Assembly (NCBI RefSeq): GCF_014655955.1
Contig: NZ_BNBO01000004.1
Span: forward strand, 243,840-307,839
Length of the DNA stretch: 64,000 nt
Source: Kitasatospora indigofera
GTDB taxonomy: Bacteria; Actinomycetota; Actinomycetes; Streptomycetales; Streptomycetaceae
Direction of reading: 5' to 3'
The notes beneath the pieces were generated by a model that was given only the letters and a program-made list of their open reading frames with translations, was not told the origin of the DNA and did not search any database. Positions 25,437 through 34,336 of the stretch are shown piece after piece; positions within the stretch are counted from its first letter, which is position 1, and each line of letters opens with the position of its first letter. The position numbers were made by a program, and so were the translations under genes.

Positions 25437-27686
25437 GTGTCAGCACAGCTCCTTGCCCGGCTCAGAACCGCAGCTGTCGCCGTTGCGCTCAGCGCCACGG
25501 CCATCCTCCCGCTCGCCGCCGCGGCGCCGGCCCAGGCCGCGACCGCGAAGGTCGACAACCCGTATGTCGGCGCCGGGGTTTACGTGAACCCGGAGTGGTC
25601 CGCCCTCGCCGCCGCCGAGCCCGGTGGCAGCGCGGTCTCCAACCAGCCGACCGCGGTCTGGCTGGACCGGATCGCCGCCATCAACGGCAGCAGCACCTCG
25701 ATGGGCCTGCGCGCCCACCTGAACGCCGCCGTGGCCCAGGCCGCCGGCAAGCCGTACGTCGTGCAGCTCGTCGTTTACGACCTGCCCGGCCGTGACTGTG
25801 CGGCCCTTGCCTCCAACGGTGAGCTCGGCCCGACCGACCTGCCGCGTTACAAGAGCGAGTTCATCGACCCGATCGCCGCGATCCTGGCCGACCCGGCCTA
25901 CGCGAACCTGCGCATCGTGACCACGATCGAGATCGACTCGCTGCCGAACCTGATCACGAACGCGGGCGGCACCGCCACCGCGACCGCCAACTGCGACGTG
26001 ATGAAGGCCAACGGCAACTACGTCAACGGTGTCGGCTACGCGCTGAACAAGCTCGGCGCGATCTCCAACGTCTACAACTACATCGACGCCGGTCACCACG
26101 GCTGGCTCGGCTGGGACTCCAACCTGCAGCCGACCATCGACCTGCTGAAGACCGCTGCCACCTCCTCCGGCAGCACCGTCGCCAACGTGCACGGCTTCAT
26201 CGTCAACACCGCCAACTACTCGGCGCTGAAGGAGCCCTACTTCACGATCGACGACGTGGTCGGCGGCCAGTCGATCCGCGCCACCTCGAAGTGGGTCGAC
26301 TGGAACCGCTACGTCGACGAGCAGTCCTACGCCGTCGCGTTCCGCCAGAAGGCCGCCGCGTCCGGCTTCGACAGCAACATCGGCATGCTGATCGACACCT
26401 CGCGCAACGGCTGGGGCGGTGCCAACCGTCCGACCGGCCCCGGCCCGACGACCAGCGGTGACGCCTACGTCAACGGTGGCCGCATCGACCGCCGCTTCCA
26501 GGCCGGCAACTGGTGCAACCAGTCCGGTGCGGGTCTCGGCGAGCGCCCGACGGCGGCCCCCACCGCCGGCATCGACGCCTACGTCTGGGTGAAGCCTCCG
26601 GGCGAGTCCGACGGTGCGTCCAAGGTCATCGCGAATGACCAGGGCAAGGGCTTCGACCGCATGTGCGACCCGACCTACACGGGCAACGCCCGCAACGGCA
26701 ACCAGATGTCCGGCGCCCTGCCGGACGCGCCGCTGGCCGGTGCCTGGTTCTCCGCGCAGTTCCAGGAGCTCCTGAAGAACGCGTACCCGCCGGTCACCGG
26801 TGGCACCGGCGACACCGTCGCCCCGTCCGCGCCGTCCGCGCTGGTCTCGACCGGCACCACCTCGGCGAGCGTCTCGCTCTCCTGGGCGGCTTCGACCGAC
26901 AACGTCGGCGTCACCGGCTACGACATCTACCGCGGTGCGACCAAGGTCGGCTCCTCCACCTCCACCACCTTCACCGACACCGGTCTGACCGCCTCGACGG
27001 CGTACAGCTACACGGTGAAGGCGAAGGACGCGGCGGGCAACGTCTCGGCCGCCTCCAACAGCGTGACCGCCACCACCACCGCGGTGACCGGCGACACCGT
27101 CGCCCCCACCGCGCCCTCGGCGCTGGTCTCGACCGGCACCACCTCGGCGAGCGTCTCGCTCTCCTGGGGTGCCTCGACCGACAACGTCGGCGTCACCGGC
27201 TACGACATCTACCGCGGCGCGACCAAGGTCGGCTCCTCCACCTCCACCAGCTACACCGACAGCGGCCTGACCGCCTCGACGGCGTACAGCTACACGGTGA
27301 AGGCGAAGGACGCGGCGGGCAACGTCTCGGCCGCCTCCAACAGCGTCACGGTCACCACCGCCTCGACCGGTGGCACGGGCAACCTGGGCTGCACCGCGAC
27401 GTACACCGTCAGCAGTGACTGGGGCGCCGGCTTCAACGCCGACGTGACGGTCAAGAACACCGGCACCACCGCCACCAGCCATTGGAAGGTCACCTGGAAC
27501 TTCGGTGGCAACCAGCAGATCACCAACCTCTGGAACGGCAACAAGACCCAGACCGGTGCCGCTGTCTCGGTGACCGACGCGGGCTACAACGGGGCGCTCG
27601 CCGCCGGTGCCACCGCGGGCTTCGGCTTCGGCGCCAGCTACTCCGGCAGCAACTCGGTGCCGACGCTCACCTGCACCGCGAGCTGA
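25437..27686 (+). CDS. Secreted GH6 cellulase (cellobiohydrolase-like) with two FN3 domains and CBM2
   Basis: A 749-residue secreted cellulase. Signal peptide residues 1-36 (hydrophobic TAAVAVALSATAILPLAAAA, AQA cleavage). GH6 catalytic domain about 40-455: the first signature VVYDLPGRDCAALASNGE with Asp120 and the second IEIDSLPNL with Asp167 correspond to the two key acidic residues of the family; the EID form is common in actinobacterial exo-acting members. Two FN3 modules follow (about 461-543 and 552-640), nearly identical to each other, then a CBM2 cellulose-binding domain (about 648-749) with terminal Cys residues and conserved Trp. GTG 25437 is chosen because AAAGGA precedes it and the signal peptide starts there. 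Two CebR-type operators control it. Confidence 0.95.
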   Translation: MSAQLLARLRTAAVAVALSATAILPLAAAAPAQAATAKVDNPYVGAGVYVNPEWSALAAAEPGGSAVSNQPTAVWLDRIAAINGSSTSMGLRAHLNAAVAQAAGKPYVVQLVVYDLPGRDCAALASNGELGPTDLPRYKSEFIDPIAAILADPAYANLRIVTTIEIDSLPNLITNAGGTATATANCDVMKANGNYVNGVGYALNKLGAISNVYNYIDAGHHGWLGWDSNLQPTIDLLKTAATSSGSTVANVHGFIVNTANYSALKEPYFTIDDVVGGQSIRATSKWVDWNRYVDEQSYAVAFRQKAAASGFDSNIGMLIDTSRNGWGGANRPTGPGPTTSGDAYVNGGRIDRRFQAGNWCNQSGAGLGERPTAAPTAGIDAYVWVKPPGESDGASKVIANDQGKGFDRMCDPTYTGNARNGNQMSGALPDAPLAGAWFSAQFQELLKNAYPPVTGGTGDTVAPSAPSALVSTGTTSASVSLSWAASTDNVGVTGYDIYRGATKVGSSTSTTFTDTGLTASTAYSYTVKAKDAAGNVSAASNSVTATTTAVTGDTVAPTAPSALVSTGTTSASVSLSWGASTDNVGVTGYDIYRGATKVGSSTSTSYTDSGLTASTAYSYTVKAKDAAGNVSAASNSVTVTTASTGGTGNLGCTATYTVSSDWGAGFNADVTVKNTGTTATSHWKVTWNFGGNQQITNLWNGNKTQTGAAVSVTDAGYNGALAAGATAGFGFGASYSGSNSVPTLTCTAS
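26812..27350 (+). repeat. Tandem near-identical FN3-coding repeats
   Basis: Two FN3-coding units (about 26812-27068 and 27091-27350) agree at almost every base, including long identical runs such as those starting at 26995 and 27286. The similarity is at DNA level, so it reflects recent duplication or conversion rather than only protein constraint. Confidence 0.85.
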
Positions 27687-27742
27687 CGAACCACACCGGC
27701 GGCCGGTCCCCGGCGCACCACTGGTGAACGACCGCCCAGCCT

Positions 27743-27773
27743 CCGGCCGGCCCCGAACCACGGGGCCGGCCGG
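27743..27773 (+). terminator. Perfect 13-bp terminator hairpin after the cellulase
   Basis: CCGGCCGGCCCCG pairs perfectly with CGGGGCCGGCCGG around an AACCA loop, 57 bases after the cellulase stop. There is no T-run. It lies between convergent genes and may act on both. Confidence 0.75.
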
Positions 27774-27823
27774 ACCTGTCTTCGCCGGACCTGACTCCAC
27801 CGGGGAGACCGTGCCGCCGGGGA

Positions 27824-27898
27824 GCAGGTCAGGTCCGGGCAGGTCAGGCCCGGGCAGGCCGGGCCCGAGCAGGTCAGGCCCGGGCGGGGCCGGGCCCG
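27824..27898. repeat. 15-bp tandem repeat between convergent genes
   Basis: Five successive 15-bp units with consensus GCAGGTCAGGCCCGG. Copies at 27839 and 27869 are identical; those at 27854 and 27884 are diverged. It ends 13 bases before the GH15 stop codon. Confidence 0.85.
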
Positions 27899-27910
27899 GG
27901 CCCCGGCAGG

Positions 27911-29794
27911 TCAGGACCCGGGGGGCGGCTCGGCCAGCGTGAAGGCCGTGTTGACCAGCGCGACATGGGTGAACGCCTGCGGCATGTTGCCCAGTTGGCG
28001 GCTCTCCAGCGGGTCCCACTCCTCGGCGAGCAGGCCCAGGTCGTTGGCGATGGCCACCACCCGGGTGAACAACTCCTTCGCCTCGTCCCGGCGTCCGGTG
28101 GCGACCAGGGCGTCCGCCAGCCAGAACGAGCAGGCCAGGAAGGCGCCTTCGCCGCCGGGCAGCCCGTCCGCCCGGACCGGTCCCCCCGCCGGTCCCGGCC
28201 CGCCGGCCGCCGCCCGTACGGCCTCCGTCCGCCCGTCGCCCCGCGCCCGCCCGCCGGCCCGTCCGCCGGAACGGCCCTGCCGCACCCCGTTGTACCGCCG
28301 GACGAAGCCGCCGTGGTCGAGCCCGGCCCGGACGGCGTCCACCGTGCGGACCACCCGCGGGTCGTCCGGCGGCAGGAACCCGCTCTTCACCACGAACAGC
28401 GTGGCCGCGTCCAACTCCGTCCCGCCGTAGTGCTGGACGAAGGTGCCGCGACGCCGGTCGTACCCGTTGGCACAGACGTCGGCGTGGACGGCGTCCCGCA
28501 TCGCGCGCCAGCGCTCGACGGGTGCGGGCAGCCCGGTGGCCTCGGCCAGCTTCACCGCGCGGTCGGCGGCGACCCAGGCCATCACCTTGGAATGGACGAA
28601 GTGGCGGCGGGCGCTGCGGAACTCCCAGAGGCCCTCGTCGGGCTCCTGCCAGTGGTGCTCCAGGTAGCCCATCAGGGCCCGCAGCAGCCCCCAGACGTGC
28701 CGTTCCATCGGGATGCCGGCCAGCAGCGCCAGATGAAGGGTGTCCACCACCTCCCCGTAGACGTCCAGTTGGAGCTGCGCGACGGCCGCGTTGCCGAACC
28801 GGACCGGCCGGGACTCCTCGTAGCCGGGCAGCCAGCCGGCCTCGGTCTCGGTGACCACCCGCTCGCCCGCGACGCCGTACATGGTCTGCAGGTCGCGCGG
28901 GTCGCCGGCGATGGCCCGCAGCAGCCACTGCCGCCAGGCCGCGGCCTCCTCGCGGAACCCGCCGCGCAGCAGCGCCGAGAGCGTCATGCTGGAGTCGCGC
29001 AGCCAGCAGAACCGGTAGTCCCAGTTGCGGGTGCCGCCGATCAGCTCGGGCAGCGCGGCGGTGGGCGCGGCGACGATGCCGCCGGTCGGCGCGTAGGCGA
29101 GGGCCTTGAGGGTGATCAGCGAACGCAGCACCGGATCGCGCCACTCGCCCCGGTACCGGAAGCTGCCGGCCCAGTCCTGCCAGCGCCCCAGGGTGGCGGC
29201 CAGCGCCTGGTCCGGGTCGGTGTTCGGGGTGCTCTGCAGGTGGGAGGGCTGCCAGGTGAGCAGGAAGGCGACCCGGCGCCCGGCGGTGACGGTGAAGTCG
29301 GAGACGGTGGTGCCGTCCGCGCCGTAGGTGTGCACCCCGGGTGGTACCCGTAACCAGGCGGAGTCGGGCCCCGCGACGGCCACCCGGTGGTGCCCGGTGC
29401 GGCGCACCCAGGGGTCGATCCGGCCGTAGTTGAAGCTCAGCCGCAGTTCGCCGCGCATCTCGACGCTGCCGGTGAGGCCCTCGACGATCCGGACCAGCCG
29501 GGGGACCTTGTCCCGCTGCGGCATGAAGTCGGTGACCCGGACGCTGCCGGTGGCGGTGTGCCACTCGGACTCCAGGACGAGGCTGTCGCCGCGGTACCTG
29601 CGCGCGTCGCACGGCCCGGCGCCGGCCGGGGCCAGCCGCCAACTGCCGTGGCGCTGTTCGCCGAGCAGCGCGGCGAAGCAACTGGGGGAGTCGAACCGGG
29701 GCAGGCAGAGCCAGTCGACCGATCCGTCCCGTCCGATCAGGGCGGCGGTCTGCAGGTCCCCGATCAGGGCGTAGTCCTCAATCCGTCCACTCAT
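27911..29794 (-). CDS. GH15 family glycosidase (glucoamylase/trehalase-like)
   Basis: A 627-residue cytoplasmic enzyme of glycoside hydrolase family 15, which in actinobacteria includes glucoamylases and trehalases. N-terminal beta-sandwich: IEDYALIGDLQTAALIGRDG and SVDWLCLPRFDSPSCFA. Catalytic (alpha/alpha)6 domain: GGTRNWDYRFCWLRDSSMTL (split at 20), DLQTMYGVAGER, GNAAVAQLQLDVYGEVVD, ELDAATLFVVKSGFLPPDDP and the C-terminal LLAEEWDP, where the Glu is the likely catalytic base. A stretch of about 45 residues rich in Gly/Arg/Ala interrupts the domain near residue 505. ATG 29794 is preferred over one at 29851. A TAATAG -10-like element lies just upstream, so the message may be nearly leaderless. 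Confidence 0.88.
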   Translation of the reverse strand: MSGRIEDYALIGDLQTAALIGRDGSVDWLCLPRFDSPSCFAALLGEQRHGSWRLAPAGAGPCDARRYRGDSLVLESEWHTATGSVRVTDFMPQRDKVPRLVRIVEGLTGSVEMRGELRLSFNYGRIDPWVRRTGHHRVAVAGPDSAWLRVPPGVHTYGADGTTVSDFTVTAGRRVAFLLTWQPSHLQSTPNTDPDQALAATLGRWQDWAGSFRYRGEWRDPVLRSLITLKALAYAPTGGIVAAPTAALPELIGGTRNWDYRFCWLRDSSMTLSALLRGGFREEAAAWRQWLLRAIAGDPRDLQTMYGVAGERVVTETEAGWLPGYEESRPVRFGNAAVAQLQLDVYGEVVDTLHLALLAGIPMERHVWGLLRALMGYLEHHWQEPDEGLWEFRSARRHFVHSKVMAWVAADRAVKLAEATGLPAPVERWRAMRDAVHADVCANGYDRRRGTFVQHYGGTELDAATLFVVKSGFLPPDDPRVVRTVDAVRAGLDHGGFVRRYNGVRQGRSGGRAGGRARGDGRTEAVRAAAGGPGPAGGPVRADGLPGGEGAFLACSFWLADALVATGRRDEAKELFTRVVAIANDLGLLAEEWDPLESRQLGNMPQAFTHVALVNTAFTLAEPPPGS

Positions 29795-29934
29795 CGGTGC
29801 TATTATCCGGCCCTCCGCCTGCCCCGGCAGGCCGGGAGCCTCCGGTTGCACCCCTTCGGCGTGCGGAGGATGATCTTCTGTGCCTGTTGTCTCCTCCGAG
29901 CCGGATATAGCCGGGAAACTAAAGGGGTACCGCC

Positions 29935-30741
29935 ATGCGGCGACCGGACTGGGTACCGGCTGGAACAGACCTGGACAAGCCCAACGCGGCCCGGGTCTAC
30001 GACTACTACCTGGGCGGCTCGCACAACTTCGAGGTCGACCGCGAGATGGCGCGCAAGGCGATGGCCCTCTGGCCCGACCTTCCGATGATCATGCGGTCGA
30101 ACCGGGCCTTCCTGCGCCGCGCGGTCCAGTTCGTGGCCGAGTCCGGCATCTCGCGCTTCCTGGACATCGGCTCCGGCATCCCGACCTTCGGCGCGGTGCA
30201 CGAGGTGGCCAGGGCGATCCGCCCCGGCTCCGAGGTGGTCTACGTGGACCGCGACCCGGTGGCGGTCGCGCACAGCCGGCTGCTGCTGGAGCACGACCTG
30301 CTCAGCCACGTCGTCCAGGCCGACCTGCGCGAGCCGGAGGACATCCTGTCCCGGCCCGAGGTGCGGGAGCTGCTGGCCCCCGGTGAGCCGGTCGCGGTGC
30401 TGCTGGTCGCGGTGCTGCACTTCGTCACCGACGCGGAGGACCCGTGGCGTTCGGTGTCGGTGCTGCGGGACGCGCTCCCGTCCGGCAGCGCGCTGGTGCT
30501 CTCGCACGCCTCGCTGGAGGGCCGGCCCGACCAGGCGGAGGACCACCAGGCCCTGTACCGGATGACGCCCACTCCGCTGACGATGCGTACGCACGACCAG
30601 ATCGCCTCGCTCTTCGAGGGCTTCGAGCTGGTCGATCCCGGGGTGGTGTACCTGCCGCAGTGGCACCCGGAGAACCCCGCCGCCGTCGGCGAGCACCCTG
30701 AGCGGATGACCGGCATGGCGGGTGTAGGGCTCCGGCCGTGA
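29935..30741 (+). CDS. DUF574-type SAM-dependent methyltransferase
   Basis: A 268-residue protein of the S-adenosyl methyltransferase family DUF574, common and often multi-copy in streptomycetes. Hallmarks: KPNAARVYDYYLGGSHNFEVD near residue 15 (split), NRAFLRRAVQFVAESGISRFLDIGSGIPT (SAM-binding region), VVYVDRDPVAVAHSRLLL and VAVLLVAVLHFVTDAEDP. The substrate is unknown. Its TGA overlaps the GTG of the GGDEF-EAL gene (GTGA), so both are [12 protein letters not shown]. ATG 29935 follows AAAGGGG. Confidence 0.88.
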   Translation: MRRPDWVPAGTDLDKPNAARVYDYYLGGSHNFEVDREMARKAMALWPDLPMIMRSNRAFLRRAVQFVAESGISRFLDIGSGIPTFGAVHEVARAIRPGSEVVYVDRDPVAVAHSRLLLEHDLLSHVVQADLREPEDILSRPEVRELLAPGEPVAVLLVAVLHFVTDAEDPWRSVSVLRDALPSGSALVLSHASLEGRPDQAEDHQALYRMTPTPLTMRTHDQIASLFEGFELVDPGVVYLPQWHPENPAAVGEHPERMTGMAGVGLRP

Positions 30742-32840
30742 GCGCCGAGCCGGCGGAGGCGGAGGCGGCCCGGTTCCGCGACGACTGGGCCGGCCTGCTG
30801 GCGGCCGGGCACGGCGCGGCCGTGCACCCGGGCATCCTGCACCGCCTGGTCGCCCGCACCGCCGGCCTGCTGCACCGGGCCCGCCGCGAGGACCCGTTCG
30901 AGGTGCACTTCGCCGAGCAGGCGGGCGCGCTGCTGGTGGACGCCCACTTCACCGACCCGGCGGTGCTGGCGAGGGCGATCGCCCTGCTGCACCGCCAGCC
31001 GGACGGCAACGGGCGCGGCCCGGCGGTCTGCGGTGCCTTCGCGGCCGGCTGGGCGGCGGCGCTGCGCGAGCGCACGCTGCGTGAGCAGGAGGCGATCAGG
31101 ACGGCCGCCGACAGCGCCCGCAAGGAGGCCGAGAAGGCGCTGCGGGCCTCCGAGGCCCGGTTCCGCGCGCTGTTCGAGAGCGCGGCGATCGGCATCGGCA
31201 TCGGGGACACCGAGGGCAACATCCTGGCGGTCAACAAGGCCCTCCAGGAGATCTTCGGCGCCGGCCCGGAGGACCTCCAGGGCCACAAGGTCAACGAGCT
31301 GGTCCACCCGGAGGACACCCCGGGCGTGTGGGAGGCCTACGAGGACCTGGTCAGCGGCAAGCGCGAGTACCTGCAGTTCGACAAGCCGTACTACCGCCGC
31401 GACGGCGAGGTGGTGTGGACCCAGCTGACCGTCTCGCTGATCCGTGACGACGACGGCGCCCCGCAGTACCAGGTGGCGATGCTGGAGGACATCACCGACC
31501 GCTACCGCCTGCAGGAGCGGCTGCGCCACCAGGCGACCCACGACTCGCTCACCGGCCTGCCCAACCGGGCGGCCTTCTTCGAACGGCTGGAGAAGATCTT
31601 CGAGGAGCCGGAGCCGGGCGCCCGGTTCGGCCTCTGCTACGTGGACCTGGACGGCTTCAAGGTGGTCAACGACAGCCTCGGCCACGAGACCGGAGACCAG
31701 TTGCTGACCGCCGTCGCGGACCGGCTGAAGGCCGCGCTGACCCCGCTCGGGCACCTGGTGGCCCGGCTCGGCGGCGACGAGTTCGTGGTGCTGCTGGAGA
31801 ACTGCCGCGGCGAGCAGGAGGCCGTCGCCGCGGCGAAGACGGTGCTCAACGCGTTGGACGGCCCGGTGCACATCGGCGACCACCGCCTCGCCGTCGGCGC
31901 CAGCGTCGGAGTGCTGGAGCGCCGGGTGGCCACCACCACCCCGGGCGCGGCCGTCCGGGCCGCGGACCTCACGCTCTACCGCGCCAAGGAGGCCGGGCGC
32001 GGACGCTGGACCCTCTTCGACCCGAAGGAGACCGCGCGGGCGGTGAGCCGCTACGCGGTGTCGGTGCGGATGCCGGCCGCGCTGGACCGGGGCGAGTTCT
32101 TCATCGACTACCAGCCGCTGCACGCGCTGGCCGACGGCTCGCTGGCCGCGGTCGAGGCGCTGGTGCGCTGGCGGCACCCGCAGCTGGGGGTGCTCGGCCC
32201 GGACGAGTTCGTGGCGACGGCCGAGGAGACCGGTCTGATCATGCCGCTCGGGCGCTGGGTGCTGGAGCAGGCGTGCGGTCAGGCGGCGGACTGGGAGCGG
32301 CGGTTCGGCGCCGCCGCGCCGCAGATGAACGTCAACCTGGCGGTCCGTCAGGCCCGCAACGCCGGCCTGGTGGGCGACGTCGGCCGGATCCTGCAGACCA
32401 CCGGCCTGAATCCGAGCCGGCTGCAGCTGGAGATCACCGAGAGCACCGTGGTGGGGCCCGAGGACGAGGCGCTGAAAACGCTGCACAAGCTGGTCGACAT
32501 GGGCGTCTCGCTGGCCATCGACGACTTCGGCACCGGCTGGTCCAACCTCGCCTACCTGCGCGACCTGCCGGTCTCCGGCCTGAAGATCGCCGGCTCCTTC
32601 GTGGGGGACCTGCACGACCCGCGCAAGGACGAGCCCACCGGGTGGCGGATCGTCAGCGGCCTGGTGTCCCTGGCGCACACGCTCGGCCTGACGGTCACGG
32701 CGGAAGGCGTGGAGACCCGCGGCGACGCCGACCGGCTGCGCGCGATCGGCTGCGACTGGGCGCAGGGCTGGCACTTCGGCCGGCCGGTGCGTCCGGCGGA
32801 GATCGCCCGCCGGATCGCCGAGGGCGGGCCGCCCAGGTAA
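30738..32840 (+). CDS. rmdA: PAS-GGDEF-EAL cyclic di-GMP enzyme, RmdA-like
   Basis: A 700-residue cytoplasmic protein for c-di-GMP turnover. Residues 1-130 are helical and unassigned; PAS/PAC about 135-260 (ARFRALFESAAIGIGIGD ... MLEDITDRYRLQE); GGDEF about 265-430 with an intact GGDEF at 345-349; EAL about 445-690 with EAL at 473-475, LEITES, DDFGTGWSNL and EGVET. The inhibitory RxxD site before GGDEF is absent. The motif usually reading KID is KIA here. Domain order and length match streptomycete RmdA (SCO0928), and the egt genes 8 kb away agree with that neighbourhood; the name is an inference from these two points. It starts with GTG 30738. Confidence 0.82.
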   Translation: MSAEPAEAEAARFRDDWAGLLAAGHGAAVHPGILHRLVARTAGLLHRARREDPFEVHFAEQAGALLVDAHFTDPAVLARAIALLHRQPDGNGRGPAVCGAFAAGWAAALRERTLREQEAIRTAADSARKEAEKALRASEARFRALFESAAIGIGIGDTEGNILAVNKALQEIFGAGPEDLQGHKVNELVHPEDTPGVWEAYEDLVSGKREYLQFDKPYYRRDGEVVWTQLTVSLIRDDDGAPQYQVAMLEDITDRYRLQERLRHQATHDSLTGLPNRAAFFERLEKIFEEPEPGARFGLCYVDLDGFKVVNDSLGHETGDQLLTAVADRLKAALTPLGHLVARLGGDEFVVLLENCRGEQEAVAAAKTVLNALDGPVHIGDHRLAVGASVGVLERRVATTTPGAAVRAADLTLYRAKEAGRGRWTLFDPKETARAVSRYAVSVRMPAALDRGEFFIDYQPLHALADGSLAAVEALVRWRHPQLGVLGPDEFVATAEETGLIMPLGRWVLEQACGQAADWERRFGAAAPQMNVNLAVRQARNAGLVGDVGRILQTTGLNPSRLQLEITESTVVGPEDEALKTLHKLVDMGVSLAIDDFGTGWSNLAYLRDLPVSGLKIAGSFVGDLHDPRKDEPTGWRIVSGLVSLAHTLGLTVTAEGVETRGDADRLRAIGCDWAQGWHFGRPVRPAEIARRIAEGGPPR

Positions 32841-32919
32841 CCACCCGCGCCCCGTCCGGCCGGGCGCCGCGGACTCCGGACCAGGAGCCCGCGGCACCCG
32901 GAGTCCCGGTGCGGGCGCG

Positions 32920-32975
32920 CACGGCCGGGCGCGCATGGCCGGGCGGGCACGGCCGGGCGGGCACGGCCGGGGCTT
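32920..32975. repeat. 14-bp tandem repeat after the GGDEF-EAL gene
   Basis: Four 14-bp units, consensus CACGGCCGGGCGGG, at 32920, 32934, 32948 and 32962; the last is diverged at its end. It lies 80 bases after the stop codon. No coding role is seen. Confidence 0.85.
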
Positions 32976-33030
32976 CGCGGGGCCCGTTCGGAGCCCGTCA
33001 AGAAAATACGGACAAATGTGTTCAAAGCTC

Positions 33031-33060
33031 TTGACTTGCCCTCGGGTTCATGGGCACGAT
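33031..33060 (+). promoter_or_regulatory. Candidate promoter of the exopolysaccharide locus
   Basis: TTGACT at 33031-33036 and CACGAT at 33055-33060 are 18 bases apart, in the only AT-richer stretch of this 626-base intergenic region. The -10 is weak. If used, transcription begins about 33067 and leaves an [12 protein letters not shown] leader of about 400 bases before the first gene. Confidence 0.45.
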
Positions 33061-33072
33061 GAGGCCCTGGCA

Positions 33073-33155
33073 CCGCACCTCGTGCGGAGAGCACATTGGC
33101 CAGTTCAGGCAAGTCCGGCGCTTCGGCGCCCACGCAGTACCGGCGCTCCGGCGCC
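33073..33155 (+). other. Hairpin-rich leader of the exopolysaccharide locus
   Basis: Three perfect hairpins in a row: CCGCAC-CTC-GTGCGG (33073-33087), GGCGC-TTCG-GCGCC (33117-33130, a UUCG-type tetraloop) and GGCGC-TCCG-GCGCC (33142-33155). Farther on GCGCACGTCAGGC is directly repeated (33188-33200 and 33214-33226). The rest of the leader to 33466 has open frames without recognisable protein features. It matches no riboswitch class known to me. Confidence 0.5.
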
Positions 33156-33466
33156 CCAGCGGACCGGCACTCCGCAACTCGCGCCCAGCGCACGTCAGGC
33201 GGACACGGTTCCGGCGCACGTCAGGCCGGCAGAGACCGCGTCACCGGCAGCAGCCGGCGCGTAGTGCGTCACCAGCTGCGCAGCACCTCACGAGCGGCAC
33301 GGCCGCGCCCTGCGGCCCGACCGTCGTGACCCGCGCACCGCCCTCCCGTCCGGGGGATTCCCACCCGGGCCGCGCCCTGCCGACAACCACAGCGGGCGCC
33401 CGCTCCGTCACGACCGGTACGCCGAGGACACCGGCGTACCCGTCGCCTCCCGAGAGGCAGCCTTCG

Positions 33467-34336
33467 ATGAGTACCACTCTGCCCCCTGACGCCCCGCCCC
33501 ACCCGGCCGACGACGGCCGGCCGAGCCGGCGGGCGAGCGACCGCGTCACCAGCCGCCGCCCCCTGCGCCGGTCGACCGACCCGGTCAGCAGCCGGCGGCC
33601 GATGCGCCGTTCCGGCGACACCGTCGCCACCACGCACACCGTGAGCCTGGTCATCCCGGCCAGGGACGAGGCCCGCAACATCCCCTGGGTGTTCGAGCAG
33701 ATCCCCCGCTGCGTCGACGAGGTCCTGCTGGTCGACGGCGCCTCGGTCGACGCGACGATCACGGTGGCCAGGCGCTGCCTGCCGACCGTCCGCAGCGTCA
33801 AGCAGAGCGCCCCCGGCAAGGGCAACGCCCTGCGCTCCGGCTTCGCGGCCGCCACCGGCGAGTACATCGTGATGATGGACGCCGACGGCTCCATGTGGCC
33901 CGGCGAGATCCCGCACTACCTGCACTTCCTCGACAACGGCTACGACTTCGTCAAGGGCTCGCGCTGCATCGCCGGCGGCGGCTCGCTGGACCTCACCAGG
34001 ATCCGCGCGCTCGGCAACCGGGCGCTGCTCGCCGTGGTCAACCGGCTGTACGACAGCAGGCTGACCGACCTGTGCTACGGGTTCTGCGCCTTCCGCCGCG
34101 AGTTCCTGGACGAACTGGACCTGCGCTCCTCGGGCTTCGAGATCGAGGCCGAGATGATCGCGCACGCTCTGCGCTCCGGCCTGCGCATCGCCGAGGTGCC
34201 GAGCCTCGAACTTCCCCGCCGCAGTGGTCGCTCGCACCTGCACGCCGTCTCCGACGGCCGAAGGGTACTGCGGACCCTGCTCGCCGAGCGCCCCGGCGCC
34301 CGGTCCGCGGCGCCCCTTGCCGTGGGGGAGGGATGA
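33467..34336 (+). CDS. GT2 glycosyltransferase, dolichyl-phosphate mannose synthase-like
   Basis: A 289-residue family 2 glycosyltransferase. After a basic Ser/Arg-rich N-terminus (residues 1-58) the GT-A fold starts SLVIPARDEARNIPWVFEQI, with VLLVDGASVDATITVA and the DXD-type MMDADGSMWPGE; FVKGSRCIAGGGSLDLTRIR and LTDLCYGFCAFRREFLDEL are typical of the DPM-synthase-like subgroup. Such enzymes usually transfer a sugar to a polyprenyl phosphate, so this may be the priming or lipid-linked donor step of the locus. It has no C-terminal membrane helices. First gene of the exopolysaccharide operon; ATG 33467 follows GAGAGG. Confidence 0.88.
   Translation: MSTTLPPDAPPHPADDGRPSRRASDRVTSRRPLRRSTDPVSSRRPMRRSGDTVATTHTVSLVIPARDEARNIPWVFEQIPRCVDEVLLVDGASVDATITVARRCLPTVRSVKQSAPGKGNALRSGFAAATGEYIVMMDADGSMWPGEIPHYLHFLDNGYDFVKGSRCIAGGGSLDLTRIRALGNRALLAVVNRLYDSRLTDLCYGFCAFRREFLDELDLRSSGFEIEAEMIAHALRSGLRIAEVPSLELPRRSGRSHLHAVSDGRRVLRTLLAERPGARSAAPLAVGEG

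Noticed and set aside
25440..29681. Open frame of about 1400 codons on the minus strand across the cellulase and GH15 genes
   Set aside because: Antisense to GH6 and out of frame with GH15; no recognisable domain.
33050..33466. N-terminal extension of the first exopolysaccharide glycosyltransferase to 33050
   Set aside because: The added 139 residues are Arg/Pro/Thr-rich with no family similarity and lie over the hairpins; ATG 33467 has GAGAGG and begins a normal GT2 N-terminus.
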